Shown here: positions 1 to 8,652 of the stretch, one piece after another
Position numbering within the stretch: the stretch's first letter is position 1
Layout of the letters: each line of letters begins with the position of its first letter
Assembly: GCF_000282335.1 (NCBI RefSeq)
Contig: NZ_AKJM01000037.1
Location: 1-64,000, forward strand
Source: Pseudomonas sp. GM48
GTDB taxonomy: Bacteria > Pseudomonadota > Gammaproteobacteria > Pseudomonadales > Pseudomonadaceae
Reading direction: 5' to 3'
DNA: 64,000 nt
Position numbers and translations under genes: made by a program
The notes under the pieces: model-generated
Databases searched by the model: none
What the model saw: the letters and a program-made list of their open reading frames with translations, nothing else
What the model was told of the DNA's origin: nothing

Positions 1-623
1 TCGAAGGCGCGATCATTTCCAAGTACCGCAACAACGGTCAGACCTGCGTCTGCGCCAACCGCCTGTACATTCAGGACTCGGTCTACGACGCATTCGCCGA
101 GAAGCTCAAGGCTGCTGTGGCCAAGCTCAAGATCGGTAACGGTCTGGAAGCAGGCACCACCACTGGCCCGCTGATCGACGAAAAAGCCGTGGCCAAGGTG
201 CAAGAGCACATTGCTGACGCTGTTTCCAAAGGCGCTACCGTACTGTCCGGTGGCAAGTCGATGGAAGGCAACTTCTTCGAGCCGACCATCCTGACCAACG
301 TGCCGAATAATGCTGCCGTGGCCAAGGAAGAAACCTTCGGCCCACTGGCTCCGCTGTTCCGCTTCAAAGACGAAGCCGACGTGATCGCGATGTCCAACGA
401 CACCGAATTCGGTCTGGCCTCGTACTTCTATGCTCGCGACCTGGGTCGTGTGTTCCGTGTGGCAGAAGCCCTGGAATACGGCATGGTCGGCGTCAACACC
501 GGGTTGATCTCCAACGAAGTCGCGCCGTTCGGCGGCATCAAGGCCTCGGGCCTGGGCCGTGAAGGCTCCAAGTACGGCATCGAAGATTACCTGGAAATCA
601 AATACCTCTGCCTGGGCATCTAA
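1..623 (+). CDS. gabD: Succinate-semialdehyde dehydrogenase, C-terminal part (5' end outside window)
   Basis: The reading frame is open from base 3 to the stop at 621-623 and carries the last ~206 residues of an NAD(P)+-dependent aldehyde dehydrogenase. The catalytic cysteine sits in GQTCVCAN (codon 45-47). The C-terminal stretch with EETFGPLAP, NTGLISNEVAPFGGIKASGLGREG and YLEIKYLCLGI is typical of GabD. It oxidises succinate semialdehyde to succinate, the second step of cytosolic GABA degradation. The next gene on the same strand is gabT, which supplies its substrate. The N-terminal cofactor-binding half lies before the window. Confidence 0.95.
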   Translation, partial: EGAIISKYRNNGQTCVCANRLYIQDSVYDAFAEKLKAAVAKLKIGNGLEAGTTTGPLIDEKAVAKVQEHIADAVSKGATVLSGGKSMEGNFFEPTILTNVPNNAAVAKEETFGPLAPLFRFKDEADVIAMSNDTEFGLASYFYARDLGRVFRVAEALEYGMVGVNTGLISNEVAPFGGIKASGLGREGSKYGIEDYLEIKYLCLGI

Positions 624-660
624 GCTCGAAGGTATAAGCCGGGAAGGCATTGCTTGAAAC

Positions 661-690
661 GCAAAGGGCACGAGAGCGCTGTCCCTTTGC
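661..690. repeat. Hairpin between gabD and gabT
   Basis: Arms gcaaaggg and ccctttgc enclose a 14-base loop in the 197-bp gabD-gabT gap. No T-run follows, so a classic terminator is unlikely. It may instead stabilise gabD mRNA or partially uncouple gabT. Confidence 0.45.
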
Positions 691-820
691 GCCGCTTCAA
701 ACTGGAATATTCTCGGTGACCGGGAACGCAGTGGCAGTCGATCATCGCATGCTGCCGCTGTTGTTCCCCGTCGCTTTATCCTTGAACCACGCCGCCCGAT
801 GAGCGGTGAATGAGGACTGT

Positions 821-2098
821 ATGAGCAAGACTAACGCTGATTTGATGGCCCGCCGTACCGCTGCTGTTCCACGTGGTGTTGGCCAGATTCACCCGATCTT
901 CGCCGAGTCCGCGAAGAACGCGACCGTGACCGACGTTGAAGGTCGTGAGTTCATCGACTTCGCCGGCGGTATCGCCGTGCTGAACACCGGCCACGTGCAC
1001 CCGAAAATCATCGCCGCCGTGACCGAGCAGCTGAACAAGCTGACCCACACTTGCTTCCAGGTGCTGGCCTACGAGCCGTACGTAGAAGTGTGCGAAAAAA
1101 TCAACGCCAAGGTGCCAGGTGATTTCGCCAAGAAAACCCTGCTGGTGACCACCGGTTCCGAAGCCGTGGAAAACTCGATCAAGATCGCCCGTGCCGCCAC
1201 TGGCCGTGCTGGCGTGATCGCCTTCACCGGCGCTTACCACGGTCGCACCATGATGACCCTGGGCCTGACCGGTAAAGTCGTGCCTTACTCGGCCGGCATG
1301 GGCCTGATGCCAGGCGGCATCTTCCGCGCGCTGTACCCGAACGAACTGCACGGTGTGAGCATCGACGATTCGATCGCTTCCATCGAACGCATCTTCAAGA
1401 ACGACGCCGAGCCGAAAGACATCGCTGCGATCATCATTGAGCCGGTTCAGGGCGAAGGCGGTTTCTACGTCGCTCCGAAAGAATTCATGAAGCGTCTGCG
1501 TGCCCTGTGCGACCAGCACGGCATCCTGCTGATCGCTGACGAAGTACAGACTGGCGCTGGCCGTACCGGTACTTTCTTCGCCATGGAACAGATGGGCGTT
1601 GCTGCCGACCTGACCACTTTCGCCAAATCCATCGCTGGCGGCTTCCCGCTGGCCGGTGTGTGCGGCAAGGCCGAATACATGGACGCCATCGCTCCAGGCG
1701 GCCTGGGCGGCACCTACGCCGGTAGCCCGATCGCTTGCGCCGCGGCCCTGGCCGTGATGGAAGTGTTCGAAGAAGAGCACCTGCTGGATCGTTGCAAGGC
1801 TGTTGGCGAGCGTCTGGTGACTGGCCTGAAGGCCATCCAGGCCAAGTACCCGGTGATCGGTGAAGTCCGTGCCCTGGGCGCGATGATCGCTGTCGAGCTG
1901 TTCGAAAACGGCGACAGCCACAAGCCAAACGCTGCCGCTGTGGCATCGGTTGTGGCCAAGGCTCGCGACAAGGGTCTGATCCTGCTGTCCTGCGGCACTT
2001 ACGGCAACGTTCTGCGCGTCCTGGTACCGCTGACCTCGCCGGACGAGCAACTGGACAAAGGCCTGGCGATCATCGAAGAGTGCTTCTCCGAGCTCTGA
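821..2098 (+). CDS. gabT: 4-aminobutyrate aminotransferase
   Basis: This 425-residue class III PLP-dependent aminotransferase transfers the amino group of GABA to 2-oxoglutarate, giving succinate semialdehyde for GabD. Visible family motifs are the TGSEAVENSIKIAR cofactor-phosphate region, FTGAYHGRT, LLIADEVQTGAGRTG with the ring-contacting Asp, and the PLP lysine K269 in FAKSIAGGFPLAG. An ATG lies five codons upstream at 806, but 821 (MSKTNADL...) is preferred because gagga lies just before it and the start matches the family. It is probably co-transcribed with gabD. A strong terminator follows. Confidence 0.96.
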   Translation: MSKTNADLMARRTAAVPRGVGQIHPIFAESAKNATVTDVEGREFIDFAGGIAVLNTGHVHPKIIAAVTEQLNKLTHTCFQVLAYEPYVEVCEKINAKVPGDFAKKTLLVTTGSEAVENSIKIARAATGRAGVIAFTGAYHGRTMMTLGLTGKVVPYSAGMGLMPGGIFRALYPNELHGVSIDDSIASIERIFKNDAEPKDIAAIIIEPVQGEGGFYVAPKEFMKRLRALCDQHGILLIADEVQTGAGRTGTFFAMEQMGVAADLTTFAKSIAGGFPLAGVCGKAEYMDAIAPGGLGGTYAGSPIACAAALAVMEVFEEEHLLDRCKAVGERLVTGLKAIQAKYPVIGEVRALGAMIAVELFENGDSHKPNAAAVASVVAKARDKGLILLSCGTYGNVLRVLVPLTSPDEQLDKGLAIIEECFSEL

Positions 2099-2121
2099 TC
2101 ATCCAGTGTGACCTGATCCAC

Positions 2122-2146
2122 AAAAACCCGCTTCGGCGGGTTTTTT
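2122..2146 (+). terminator. Rho-independent terminator after gabT
   Basis: Arms aaaaacccg and cgggttttt around a cttcgg-type loop are followed by a T-run, 24 bases after the gabT stop. Confidence 0.9.
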
Positions 2147-2233
2147 CATGCCCCTTGAAACACATCCCGCGCATTAGCGCTGTATCGAATGGCCTGCATT
2201 GGCTAAGGTTCCTGCATTGCCAGGGAGAGCTGT

Positions 2234-3448
2234 ATGACAACTGTCATTTTACCCGCGGTTCCGAGAGTCCTGATCGCCGAGGCCGACCCCTGGTCCCGGG
2301 ATCTGCTCAAGGAAGTGTTGTTGAGCGTACGCTGCGATGCGCGGCTGGATTTGTGCGCCGATGGTCAGCAAGCGCTGGAGCTGTTGGCGGCCAACCCCTA
2401 TGACCTGGTGATCGCCGACTGGGAGTTGCCTGGCGTCGATGGCCTGAATGTCCTGCGCAGTATTCGTCAGCGCAAACGCAATCCGCCGCTGTCCTTTATC
2501 CTCATGAGCAGCCGCAACGACAGCGCCAGTGTGCGTGAAGCCTTGCCGCTGGCGCCGGCCGCGTACCTGACCAAGCCCCTGAACATGGAAAGCCTGACCC
2601 AGCGCCTGCAGGCTCTGTTACTCAACGCCGATGAAGAGGTTTCGTGCGAAGTACCGTTGCTGGCGTCGGGCATGACGTTGCCGGTGTATCTGGAGCGTCG
2701 ACGCGAATTGGCCGACGGCGCGCCGCTGATGACCGACGTGCAGGTGGCGGTCAAGCGCAGCCTCAACCCCAATGGCCTTGATCTGACGGTACTGGAAGAC
2801 GAAATCCGTACTGACCCGCAGGTTACCGCTGTACTGATCGCCGCGGCCAACAGCGCGGCCCAGCACCACGGTGCCGCTGTGCAAACCCTGTCCCAGGCGC
2901 TGCATCGCCTGGGTACCGGGCAGAGCATGAACCTGATTCTCGGGTTGGCGCTCAAGCGCAGTGCCCGGCTCAGCGATCCGCAATTGGCCGACTATGCCGA
3001 GCGTTACTGGGATCTGTCGCTGCACACCGCCGAATATGCCCGGACACTGGCGCGGCTGCTCGATCTGGATCAGGAGCGCTGCTATTGCGCGGGTATGTTG
3101 CATCGTCTCGGCGATCTGGCATTGCTGCGCTGTTTGCAGGAATGGAAACAGGCCGGTGGCGAACTGGACGAGTTGGAGGAAGTGGGCGAAGCGCTGGCCG
3201 AGTATGGCGCGGCCTATGGTTCGGCCCTGCGCACGCGCTGGCGCCTGCCGCTGGAGTTGCGGGAGCTGATTGCCGCGGCCTACCAGCTCGGTGGCGGGGT
3301 TTACTCCCGCGAAGCGTTGGTGATGAACATGGCGGCGCAGATGGCGCGCCTGACTGAGCATGAGGGCATCGAAGAGCTGGCAAAAAGTCGGACGGCGCGG
3401 TTACTCAAAATCGGCTTGCCTGAATTGATGCGCCTGCGCAAAAAGTAA
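2234..3448 (+). CDS. Response regulator with HDOD output domain
   Basis: A 404-residue cytosolic protein. Residues ~10-130 form a CheY-like receiver with acidic pocket E16/D18, predicted phospho-acceptor D62 in LVIADWELPGVDG and the conserved lysine K114 in YLTKPL. Residues ~150-370 match HDOD, a phosphohydrolase-like fold usually lacking metal-ligand HD residues and acting as a signalling scaffold. There is no DNA-binding or GGDEF/EAL domain. The start is supported by agggaga seven bases upstream. No cognate kinase is adjacent; the neighbour is a diguanylate cyclase read towards it. The process controlled is unknown. Confidence 0.88.
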   Translation: MTTVILPAVPRVLIAEADPWSRDLLKEVLLSVRCDARLDLCADGQQALELLAANPYDLVIADWELPGVDGLNVLRSIRQRKRNPPLSFILMSSRNDSASVREALPLAPAAYLTKPLNMESLTQRLQALLLNADEEVSCEVPLLASGMTLPVYLERRRELADGAPLMTDVQVAVKRSLNPNGLDLTVLEDEIRTDPQVTAVLIAAANSAAQHHGAAVQTLSQALHRLGTGQSMNLILGLALKRSARLSDPQLADYAERYWDLSLHTAEYARTLARLLDLDQERCYCAGMLHRLGDLALLRCLQEWKQAGGELDELEEVGEALAEYGAAYGSALRTRWRLPLELRELIAAAYQLGGGVYSREALVMNMAAQMARLTEHEGIEELAKSRTARLLKIGLPELMRLRKK

Positions 3449-3464
3449 GTTTCACGCAATTCCC

Positions 3465-3554
3465 TGTGGGAGCGGGCTTGCTCGCGAAAGCGGAGTGTCA
3501 GTCGACATAAAAGGTGACTGACGCGGCCCCTTCGCGAGCAAGCCCGCTCCCACA
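3465..3554. repeat. REPIN, class A (inverted REP pair)
   Basis: A tgtgggagcgggcttgctcg arm and its reverse complement flank a ~40-base loop. The 90-bp unit is almost the exact reverse complement of the one at 4739-4828 on the far side of the next gene, including the central octamer-plus region around gtcgacataaaaggtgac. Confidence 0.95.
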
Positions 3555-3573
3555 TTGGTTTTGTGGTGGCCTG

Positions 3574-4563
3574 TCAGGCAGTAACAATCCGGTTCTTGCC
3601 CTCACGCTTGGCCTGATACATCGCTGCATCCGCCCGGGAAAACAGGTTCTCCACGTTTTCGTCTTTGGCGGTCAGGCTGGTCAGGCCCTGGCTGACGGTG
3701 ATGCCGAACGACTGGCCTTCATGGTTGAAACTCAATTGCTGAATCTGCCGTTGCAAGCGTTCAGCCACTTGCAGGGCCATCTGTGGCGTACAGCCGGGAA
3801 ACACCGCTGCGAACTCCTCACCGCCAATGCGCCCGAACAGGTCGCGACGGCGCAACGCTGCGCGGCCGCTTTCGGCAATGCGTTGCAACACGTTGTCGCC
3901 TTCCTGGTGGCCGTAGGTGTCGTTGATCGTTTTGAAGTTATCGATGTCCAGCATCAGGAACGACAGCGGCTCGCCCTGTTGCCGGGCGTGTTCGAACGCG
4001 CGGTGAGCGCATTCGAAGAAATGACGGCGATTGCTGCTCTGGGTCAGCGCGTCGGTGGTGGCCAGGCGATGCAGCTCGGTTTCCATCTGCTTCTTGTCGG
4101 TGATGTCTTCGGCGATGCCGACGATGATCACCGGTTGACCCGGCTCGGCCTGGCGATTGATGAAGCATTTGTCGCGGAGCCAGCGCACCTGGCCGTCGGC
4201 GGCAATGATTCGATACTCGCGGTCTTCCACGGCACCTTTGTCCAGCACTTCGGCCAGGCTGCGTTCGGCATAATCCAGGTCGTCAGGGTAAATGCTGTCG
4301 CGCCATTGATTGCAGTCGGCCAGCAGCAGATCGGCCGAGCGGCCGAAGATCCGTTCATAGGCGGGGCTGACGTAAAGCACCCGGCGCGATTCCCAATCGA
4401 ATGCCCACAGCACCGCGTTGACGCTCCCCAGCAAGGTGCTGAACAACTGTTCGCGTTCGCTCAGGCGTGCGACTTCGCCTTGGGCTTGCATCAGCGCCAG
4501 CAGGGTTTGCGCGGCCTCGGGCCAATGGGGCGCAGATGAGTCTTGCAGGTTTTTTGGGGCCAT
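3574..4563 (-). CDS. PAS-GGDEF diguanylate cyclase
   Basis: A 329-residue soluble protein. A PAS/PAC sensor spans ~35-158 and a GGDEF domain ~165-325. The active site is GGEEF at 247-251, and the inhibitory I-site RxxD is present at R238-D241 exactly five residues before it, so both c-di-GMP synthesis and product feedback are expected. DALTQSSNR and DIDNFKTINDTYGH are intact. An in-frame ATG at 4731 would add 56 residues read from a REP fragment and low-complexity sequence, so I chose the internal ATG at 4563. There are no membrane segments, so the signal is probably cytosolic and unknown. It is boxed by inverted REPINs. Confidence 0.88.
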   Translation of the reverse strand: MAPKNLQDSSAPHWPEAAQTLLALMQAQGEVARLSEREQLFSTLLGSVNAVLWAFDWESRRVLYVSPAYERIFGRSADLLLADCNQWRDSIYPDDLDYAERSLAEVLDKGAVEDREYRIIAADGQVRWLRDKCFINRQAEPGQPVIIVGIAEDITDKKQMETELHRLATTDALTQSSNRRHFFECAHRAFEHARQQGEPLSFLMLDIDNFKTINDTYGHQEGDNVLQRIAESGRAALRRRDLFGRIGGEEFAAVFPGCTPQMALQVAERLQRQIQQLSFNHEGQSFGITVSQGLTSLTAKDENVENLFSRADAAMYQAKREGKNRIVTA

Positions 4564-4674
4564 CGACACAAATCTCAAAGGGCATGCCGCGAGTTCGATA
4601 GCGGCCAACACCAAGCCCGCCGGGATGGCGAAGTGTCTTTGAGATAGGGGTTTTTGGATGAAGTTCCCGCCGTT

Positions 4675-4702
4675 TGTGGCGAGGGAGCCGGCTCCCGCCG
4701 GG
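4675..4702. repeat. REP half-site, class B variant
   Basis: A single copy of tgtggcgagggagc followed by a variant of the complementary arm, upstream of the GGDEF gene start. Only half of a REPIN is present. Confidence 0.7.
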
Positions 4703-4738
4703 CGGTACTGGCGACGTGTTTTTGCGGTCATAAATCAA

Positions 4739-4828
4739 TGTGGGAGCGGGCTTGCTCGCGAAGGGGTCGTGTCAGTCACCTTTTATGTCGACTGACACGA
4801 CCCCTTCGCGAGCAAGCCCGCTCCCACA
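4739..4828. repeat. REPIN, class A
   Basis: A 90-bp inverted REP pair, the reverse complement of 3465-3554 with only a few differences near the arm/loop junctions. It ends 7 bp before the desA stop. Confidence 0.95.
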
Positions 4829-4834
4829 GTTTTT

Positions 4835-6019
4835 TCAGACGGCGGCAGGGCGCAGGGAGTAGGTTTTCAACTGGTCGGCGAAGTCGCGCAGGGATTGAAT
4901 CCCGCTGGCTTCGGCTTCGTGTACCCAATCCTTGATGGCCGCCAGCATGTCGTGACCATTTGAGCTGGTCTTGACCCAGATCTGCTGCAGGGCCAGGCGT
5001 TTCTCGTAAATTACCTTCAGCGCCTGACTGTGCTCGAGCATGTTCTGGATGCGCACGTGGTGTTTGTCATCCAGCAGGCTGGTCTCCCGCGAAAGCAGGC
5101 GTTTGGCCCGGTGGAACTGGTGACGTACCGAGTGATCGACTTTTTCCAGCTCTTGCTTGACCAGCGGGCCGATCACCAATTTGCGGTACTGGGCCATGAT
5201 CTGGAAGCGGTTGTTGAGGATCGCCATGGCAGTGTCCATGTCCAGGTTGCCCTTGCCTTCGACGCGATGGGCAATCGGCGCAACCCGTTGAACCTTGGCC
5301 AGGCGTAGGAAGCTGAAGACTTTGATCCATGCCCAGCCCAGGTCGAATTCCCACTTCTTCACCGACAGTTTTGCCGAGTTAGGGTAGGTGTGATGGTTGT
5401 TATGCAGTTCTTCGCCGCCAATCAGGATGCCCCACGGCACCAGGTTGGTCGCCGCATCGCGGCATTCGAAGTTGCGGTAGCCGATGGCATGGCCCAGGCC
5501 ATTGACCACGCCGGCGGCCCACACCGGGATCCACATCATCTGGATAGCCCAGATGGTGATGCCGATGGTGCCGAACAGCAGCAGGTCGATAACGCCCATG
5601 ATCGCGATGCCCAGCAGCGGGAAGCGGCTGTAGAGGTTGCGCTCGATCCAGTCTTCGGGGCAGTTCTTGCCGTAGATGCGCAGGGTCTCGGGGTTTTCCG
5701 CTTCGGCGCGGTACAGCTCGGCGCCTTTGCGCAGCACGGTGGACAAACCCTTGATGACCGGGCTGTGCGGATCATCGACGGTCTCGCATTTAGCGTGATG
5801 CTTGCGGTGGATGGCGGTCCACTCGCGGGTGTTCTGCGCCGTGGTCAGCCACAGCCAGAAACGGAAAAAATGCTTGAGGCCCCCATTCAGCTCCAGGGAG
5901 CGATGGGCCGAGTAACGGTGCAGATAGACCGTGACAGCAATGATTGTGACATGGGTCATCAGCAGGGTGACTGCTACCAGTGACCAGGGCGACAAGCCAA
6001 GAAAACCTTCGTACCACAT
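4835..6019 (-). CDS. desA: Membrane fatty-acid delta-9 desaturase
   Basis: A 394-residue integral membrane di-iron desaturase. All three histidine boxes are present: HRYSAH (34-39), HRKHH (71-75) and HNNHH (206-210). Hydrophobic segments lie near 11-32, 50-62 and 135-175. The family inserts a cis-9 double bond into acyl chains, keeping membranes fluid. The symbol desA (phospholipid-acyl type) rather than desB rests on context: a divergent GGDEF-EAL gene and then oscA-sbp-cysTWA follow, as I recall around PA0286 of P. aeruginosa. The C-terminal ~140 residues are charged and helical, probably cytosolic. Confidence 0.85.
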   Translation of the reverse strand: MWYEGFLGLSPWSLVAVTLLMTHVTIIAVTVYLHRYSAHRSLELNGGLKHFFRFWLWLTTAQNTREWTAIHRKHHAKCETVDDPHSPVIKGLSTVLRKGAELYRAEAENPETLRIYGKNCPEDWIERNLYSRFPLLGIAIMGVIDLLLFGTIGITIWAIQMMWIPVWAAGVVNGLGHAIGYRNFECRDAATNLVPWGILIGGEELHNNHHTYPNSAKLSVKKWEFDLGWAWIKVFSFLRLAKVQRVAPIAHRVEGKGNLDMDTAMAILNNRFQIMAQYRKLVIGPLVKQELEKVDHSVRHQFHRAKRLLSRETSLLDDKHHVRIQNMLEHSQALKVIYEKRLALQQIWVKTSSNGHDMLAAIKDWVHEAEASGIQSLRDFADQLKTYSLRPAAV

Positions 6020-6154
6020 AGGCTATAGGGCCCTCGATAAAGAAAAAAACAGCCGTTGCATTATCACTAAGCCCACACAGAAAACCAGTCGCCCTTTCAG
6101 ATAAGAGTGGCTGGATGTGTCTTTAAACTATAATTCCAACCTTTTTGTAGGGAC

Positions 6155-8107
6155 ATGGATTGCCGGATGTCTGCCACCTATCGCGATGCCTTGCGCACAG
6201 CGCTGCTCTATCTGTTGCTTTCTGTGGTTTGGCTGCAGATCAGTGGCTATTTATTGAACAGTTTCTTCGATAGCTCCGTCGAGCGACTGCGATGGCAACT
6301 GATCAACGGTTACGTTTGGGGGCTATTCAGCGCCGGGTTGATCTTCATTGCCCGGGCGCGGCTGTTGCGGTGCCTGGGGATCGGCGCCACTTTGCACGAG
6401 CGCAGTACCAACCGCGAACGCCTGCGCCAGGCGGCTGCGGTGTTCGACTGCACCCGCGAAGGCGTGCTGGTCACCGATCGGGAAGGCGTGATCATCCATG
6501 TGAACCGGGCGTTCATGGAAATCACGGGCTACGGGAGTGAGGACGTGCAGGGCCAGCGGCCCGACATGTTCAAGTCCGGACGTCATCCGCCCGATTTCTA
6601 TCGGGCGATGTTCGCCGCGCTTGAAAGCACCGGGGAGTGGAGCGGGGAAATCTGGAACCGGCGCAAAAGCGGCGAGATATACCCGCAATGGCAGACGATC
6701 CGCCTGATCCACGACGACAACGGCCAGCCGAGCCAGTTCGTGGCGGTGTTTTCCGACATCAGTGCGATCAAGAACTCCGAACACGAGTTGATGTACCTGG
6801 CGCACCACGACCCGCTGACCGACCTGCCCAACCGCCTGTTGTTCACCGACCGTGCCGAACAGGCCCTGGCTTCGGCGCAGGTTCACAAGCGTGGTTGCGC
6901 GCTGCTGATGATCGACCTCGATCACTTCAAGATGATCAACGACAGCCTCGGGCATAGCGTTGGCGATCAGTTGCTCAAGGCTGTGGCCGAGCGCCTGGGC
7001 GCCATGTTCGGCCCGGGCATCACCCTGGCGCGCTTGGGCGGGGATGAGTTCGCGGTACTCGCCGAAAGCTGTCCGCAACTGGTTCAGGCCGCTGCGTTGG
7101 CCCAGCGGATTATCGATGGCCTCAAAGAGCCGTTCCTCATCGATGGGCACCCGCTGTTCATCAACACCAGCATCGGCATCAGCCTGTTCCCCAGCGATGC
7201 CTTGAGCGTCGAGCAACTGCTGCGTAATGCCGACTCTGCGCTGTTCAAGGCCAAAAGCACGGGGCGCAATGATTATGCCCTGTACACCGAAGAGCTGACG
7301 GCCCACGTGCAGCAACGAGTCGAGATCGCCTTCGAATTGCGCCGCGCCCTGGACCGGCAAGAACTGCGGGTTCATTACCAGCCGGTTCACGACCTCAAGA
7401 CCAGTCGCCTGATGGGTGTCGAGGCGCTGGTACGTTGGCAGCATCCGCAGCGGGGATTGGTGTCGCCGGCGGAGTTCATTCCGGTCGCCGAACGAACCGG
7501 TCTGATCGCCGAAATCGATGCCTGGGTCATGGCGCAGGCGTGCCGGCAGATGTGCCTGTGGCAGCAGGGCGGGGTGGTGCTGTCGTTTGTTGCGGTCAAC
7601 GTATCTTCACGGCTGTTCGCCCGTCGTGAGTTGTATCAGCAGGTGGCGCAGGTACTGCGCGAAACCGGGCTGGAACCGGCCTTTCTGGAACTGGAAGTGA
7701 CCGAAAGTGCGGTGATGGAGGACCCCGAAGTCGCACTGGAGCAGATGCATCGGTTGCGCGAGTTGGGAGTGCGCCTGGCCATTGACGACTTCGGCACGGG
7801 TTATTCATCGCTGTTGCGACTCAAGCGCCTGCCGGTGCAGAAGCTGAAAATCGACCAGGGCTTCGTGGCCGGGTTGCCGTGGGATGAGGACGATGCGGCG
7901 ATTTCGCGGGTGATCATTGCCTTGGCGCAGAGCATGGGCATGCAGGTGCATGCCGAGGGAATCGAGCAGGTTGAGCAGGCGGCGTTCCTTCTTGAACACG
8001 GTTGCGATCTGGGGCAGGGCTACTGGTTTGGGCGGCCGGTGCCGGCAGGGCAGTTGAACTGGGCTCATGCGCCGGTGATCGGAGCAGTTACCTCACCGCT
8101 TTGCTGA
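6155..8107 (+). CDS. pipA: Membrane PAS-GGDEF-EAL c-di-GMP protein
   Basis: A 650-residue protein with two N-terminal membrane helices (~14-34, 52-70), PAS (~92-205), GGDEF (~215-375) and EAL (~385-635). The cyclase motif is intact (GGDEF 295-299), but no RxxD lies five residues before it. The EAL motif is E423-A-L425, and the catalytic neighbourhood EVTES, DDFGTGYSSL, KIDQGF and AEGIE is complete, so phosphodiesterase activity is likely. The symbol is by synteny with P. aeruginosa PA0285 (PipA), divergent from desA and upstream of oscA/sbp. ATG 6155 has aggg only 3 bases upstream; ATG 6167 (MSATYR) is a possible alternative. Confidence 0.85.
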   Translation: MDCRMSATYRDALRTALLYLLLSVVWLQISGYLLNSFFDSSVERLRWQLINGYVWGLFSAGLIFIARARLLRCLGIGATLHERSTNRERLRQAAAVFDCTREGVLVTDREGVIIHVNRAFMEITGYGSEDVQGQRPDMFKSGRHPPDFYRAMFAALESTGEWSGEIWNRRKSGEIYPQWQTIRLIHDDNGQPSQFVAVFSDISAIKNSEHELMYLAHHDPLTDLPNRLLFTDRAEQALASAQVHKRGCALLMIDLDHFKMINDSLGHSVGDQLLKAVAERLGAMFGPGITLARLGGDEFAVLAESCPQLVQAAALAQRIIDGLKEPFLIDGHPLFINTSIGISLFPSDALSVEQLLRNADSALFKAKSTGRNDYALYTEELTAHVQQRVEIAFELRRALDRQELRVHYQPVHDLKTSRLMGVEALVRWQHPQRGLVSPAEFIPVAERTGLIAEIDAWVMAQACRQMCLWQQGGVVLSFVAVNVSSRLFARRELYQQVAQVLRETGLEPAFLELEVTESAVMEDPEVALEQMHRLRELGVRLAIDDFGTGYSSLLRLKRLPVQKLKIDQGFVAGLPWDEDDAAISRVIIALAQSMGMQVHAEGIEQVEQAAFLLEHGCDLGQGYWFGRPVPAGQLNWAHAPVIGAVTSPLC

Positions 8108-8118
8108 TACACAAAACC

Positions 8119-8208
8119 TGTGGGAGCGGGCTTGCTCGCGAAGGCGGACTGTCTGGCAACAGGGATGTTGAATGTGCCGGCCTCTTCGCGAGCAAGCCCG
8201 CTCCCACA
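8119..8208. repeat. REPIN, class A
   Basis: A 90-bp inverted REP pair just after the GGDEF-EAL stop, separating that gene from the sulfate promoter region. Confidence 0.95.
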
Positions 8209-8287
8209 GGGTTTTTGGTGTGCCTGGAAGAGGGCGATTCGCCTCAAGCCCTTGTCCCTCCAATTAATGTCTTATGGTTATATAAAC

Positions 8288-8312
8288 ATTCTTAAATAGT
8301 CTTTTTAAGAAT
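8288..8312. promoter_or_regulatory. AT-rich dyad upstream of oscA (candidate sulfur-responsive operator)
   Basis: Perfect 9-bp inverted arms attcttaaa and tttaagaat are separated by 7 bases in a locally AT-rich stretch, ~80 bp before oscA. CysB-type control is expected for this locus from family knowledge; that this dyad is the binding site is inference. Confidence 0.5.
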
Positions 8313-8394
8313 ATCTGTGCCTCTCTACTATTGCTCTCACGCCGCAAGCAGTGCTGCCACTGCCAGGCAACCTCTCAGTTGAAGGAGCAGCAAT

Positions 8395-8577
8395 ATGAGC
8401 GCATCCCTGCGTAGCGTCGACGGTCAAGACGAAGCCACCATCCTGCGTGAAATCCAGAGTGCCCTGCGCGACCTGCGCTTTGGTGCCGTGGAGATCACCG
8501 TGCACAACGCCCAGGTGGTGCAGATCGAGCGTAAAGAAAAATTCCGTTTGCAGCAGCCGGGCAACAAGCCGGGCTGA
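8395..8577 (+). CDS. oscA: OscA small sulfur-starvation protein (YezD/DUF2292 family)
   Basis: A 60-residue protein beginning MSASLRSVDGQDEATILREI, with the family core ALRDLRFGAVEITVHNAQVVQIERKEKFR. A clear aaggag precedes the ATG. OscA was described in Pseudomonas corrugata as needed for organosulfur use and chromate tolerance, and is encoded just upstream of sbp, as here (75-bp gap). Its biochemical role is not established. It probably shares the dyad-containing promoter with sbp and cysTWA. Confidence 0.85.
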   Translation: MSASLRSVDGQDEATILREIQSALRDLRFGAVEITVHNAQVVQIERKEKFRLQQPGNKPG

Positions 8578-8652
8578 GGCGAATCAGGCACCGCGATTTC
8601 CGATATCCCATAAGAAAAAGCCAATAAACCAAGAATTCCAGGAGCTTTCACC

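Noticed and set aside
776..2050. Long open frame antisense to gabT
   Set aside because: High-GC mirror of a well-supported gene; composition (His/Gly/Val/Asp-rich) is typical of antisense frames and no family motif is visible.
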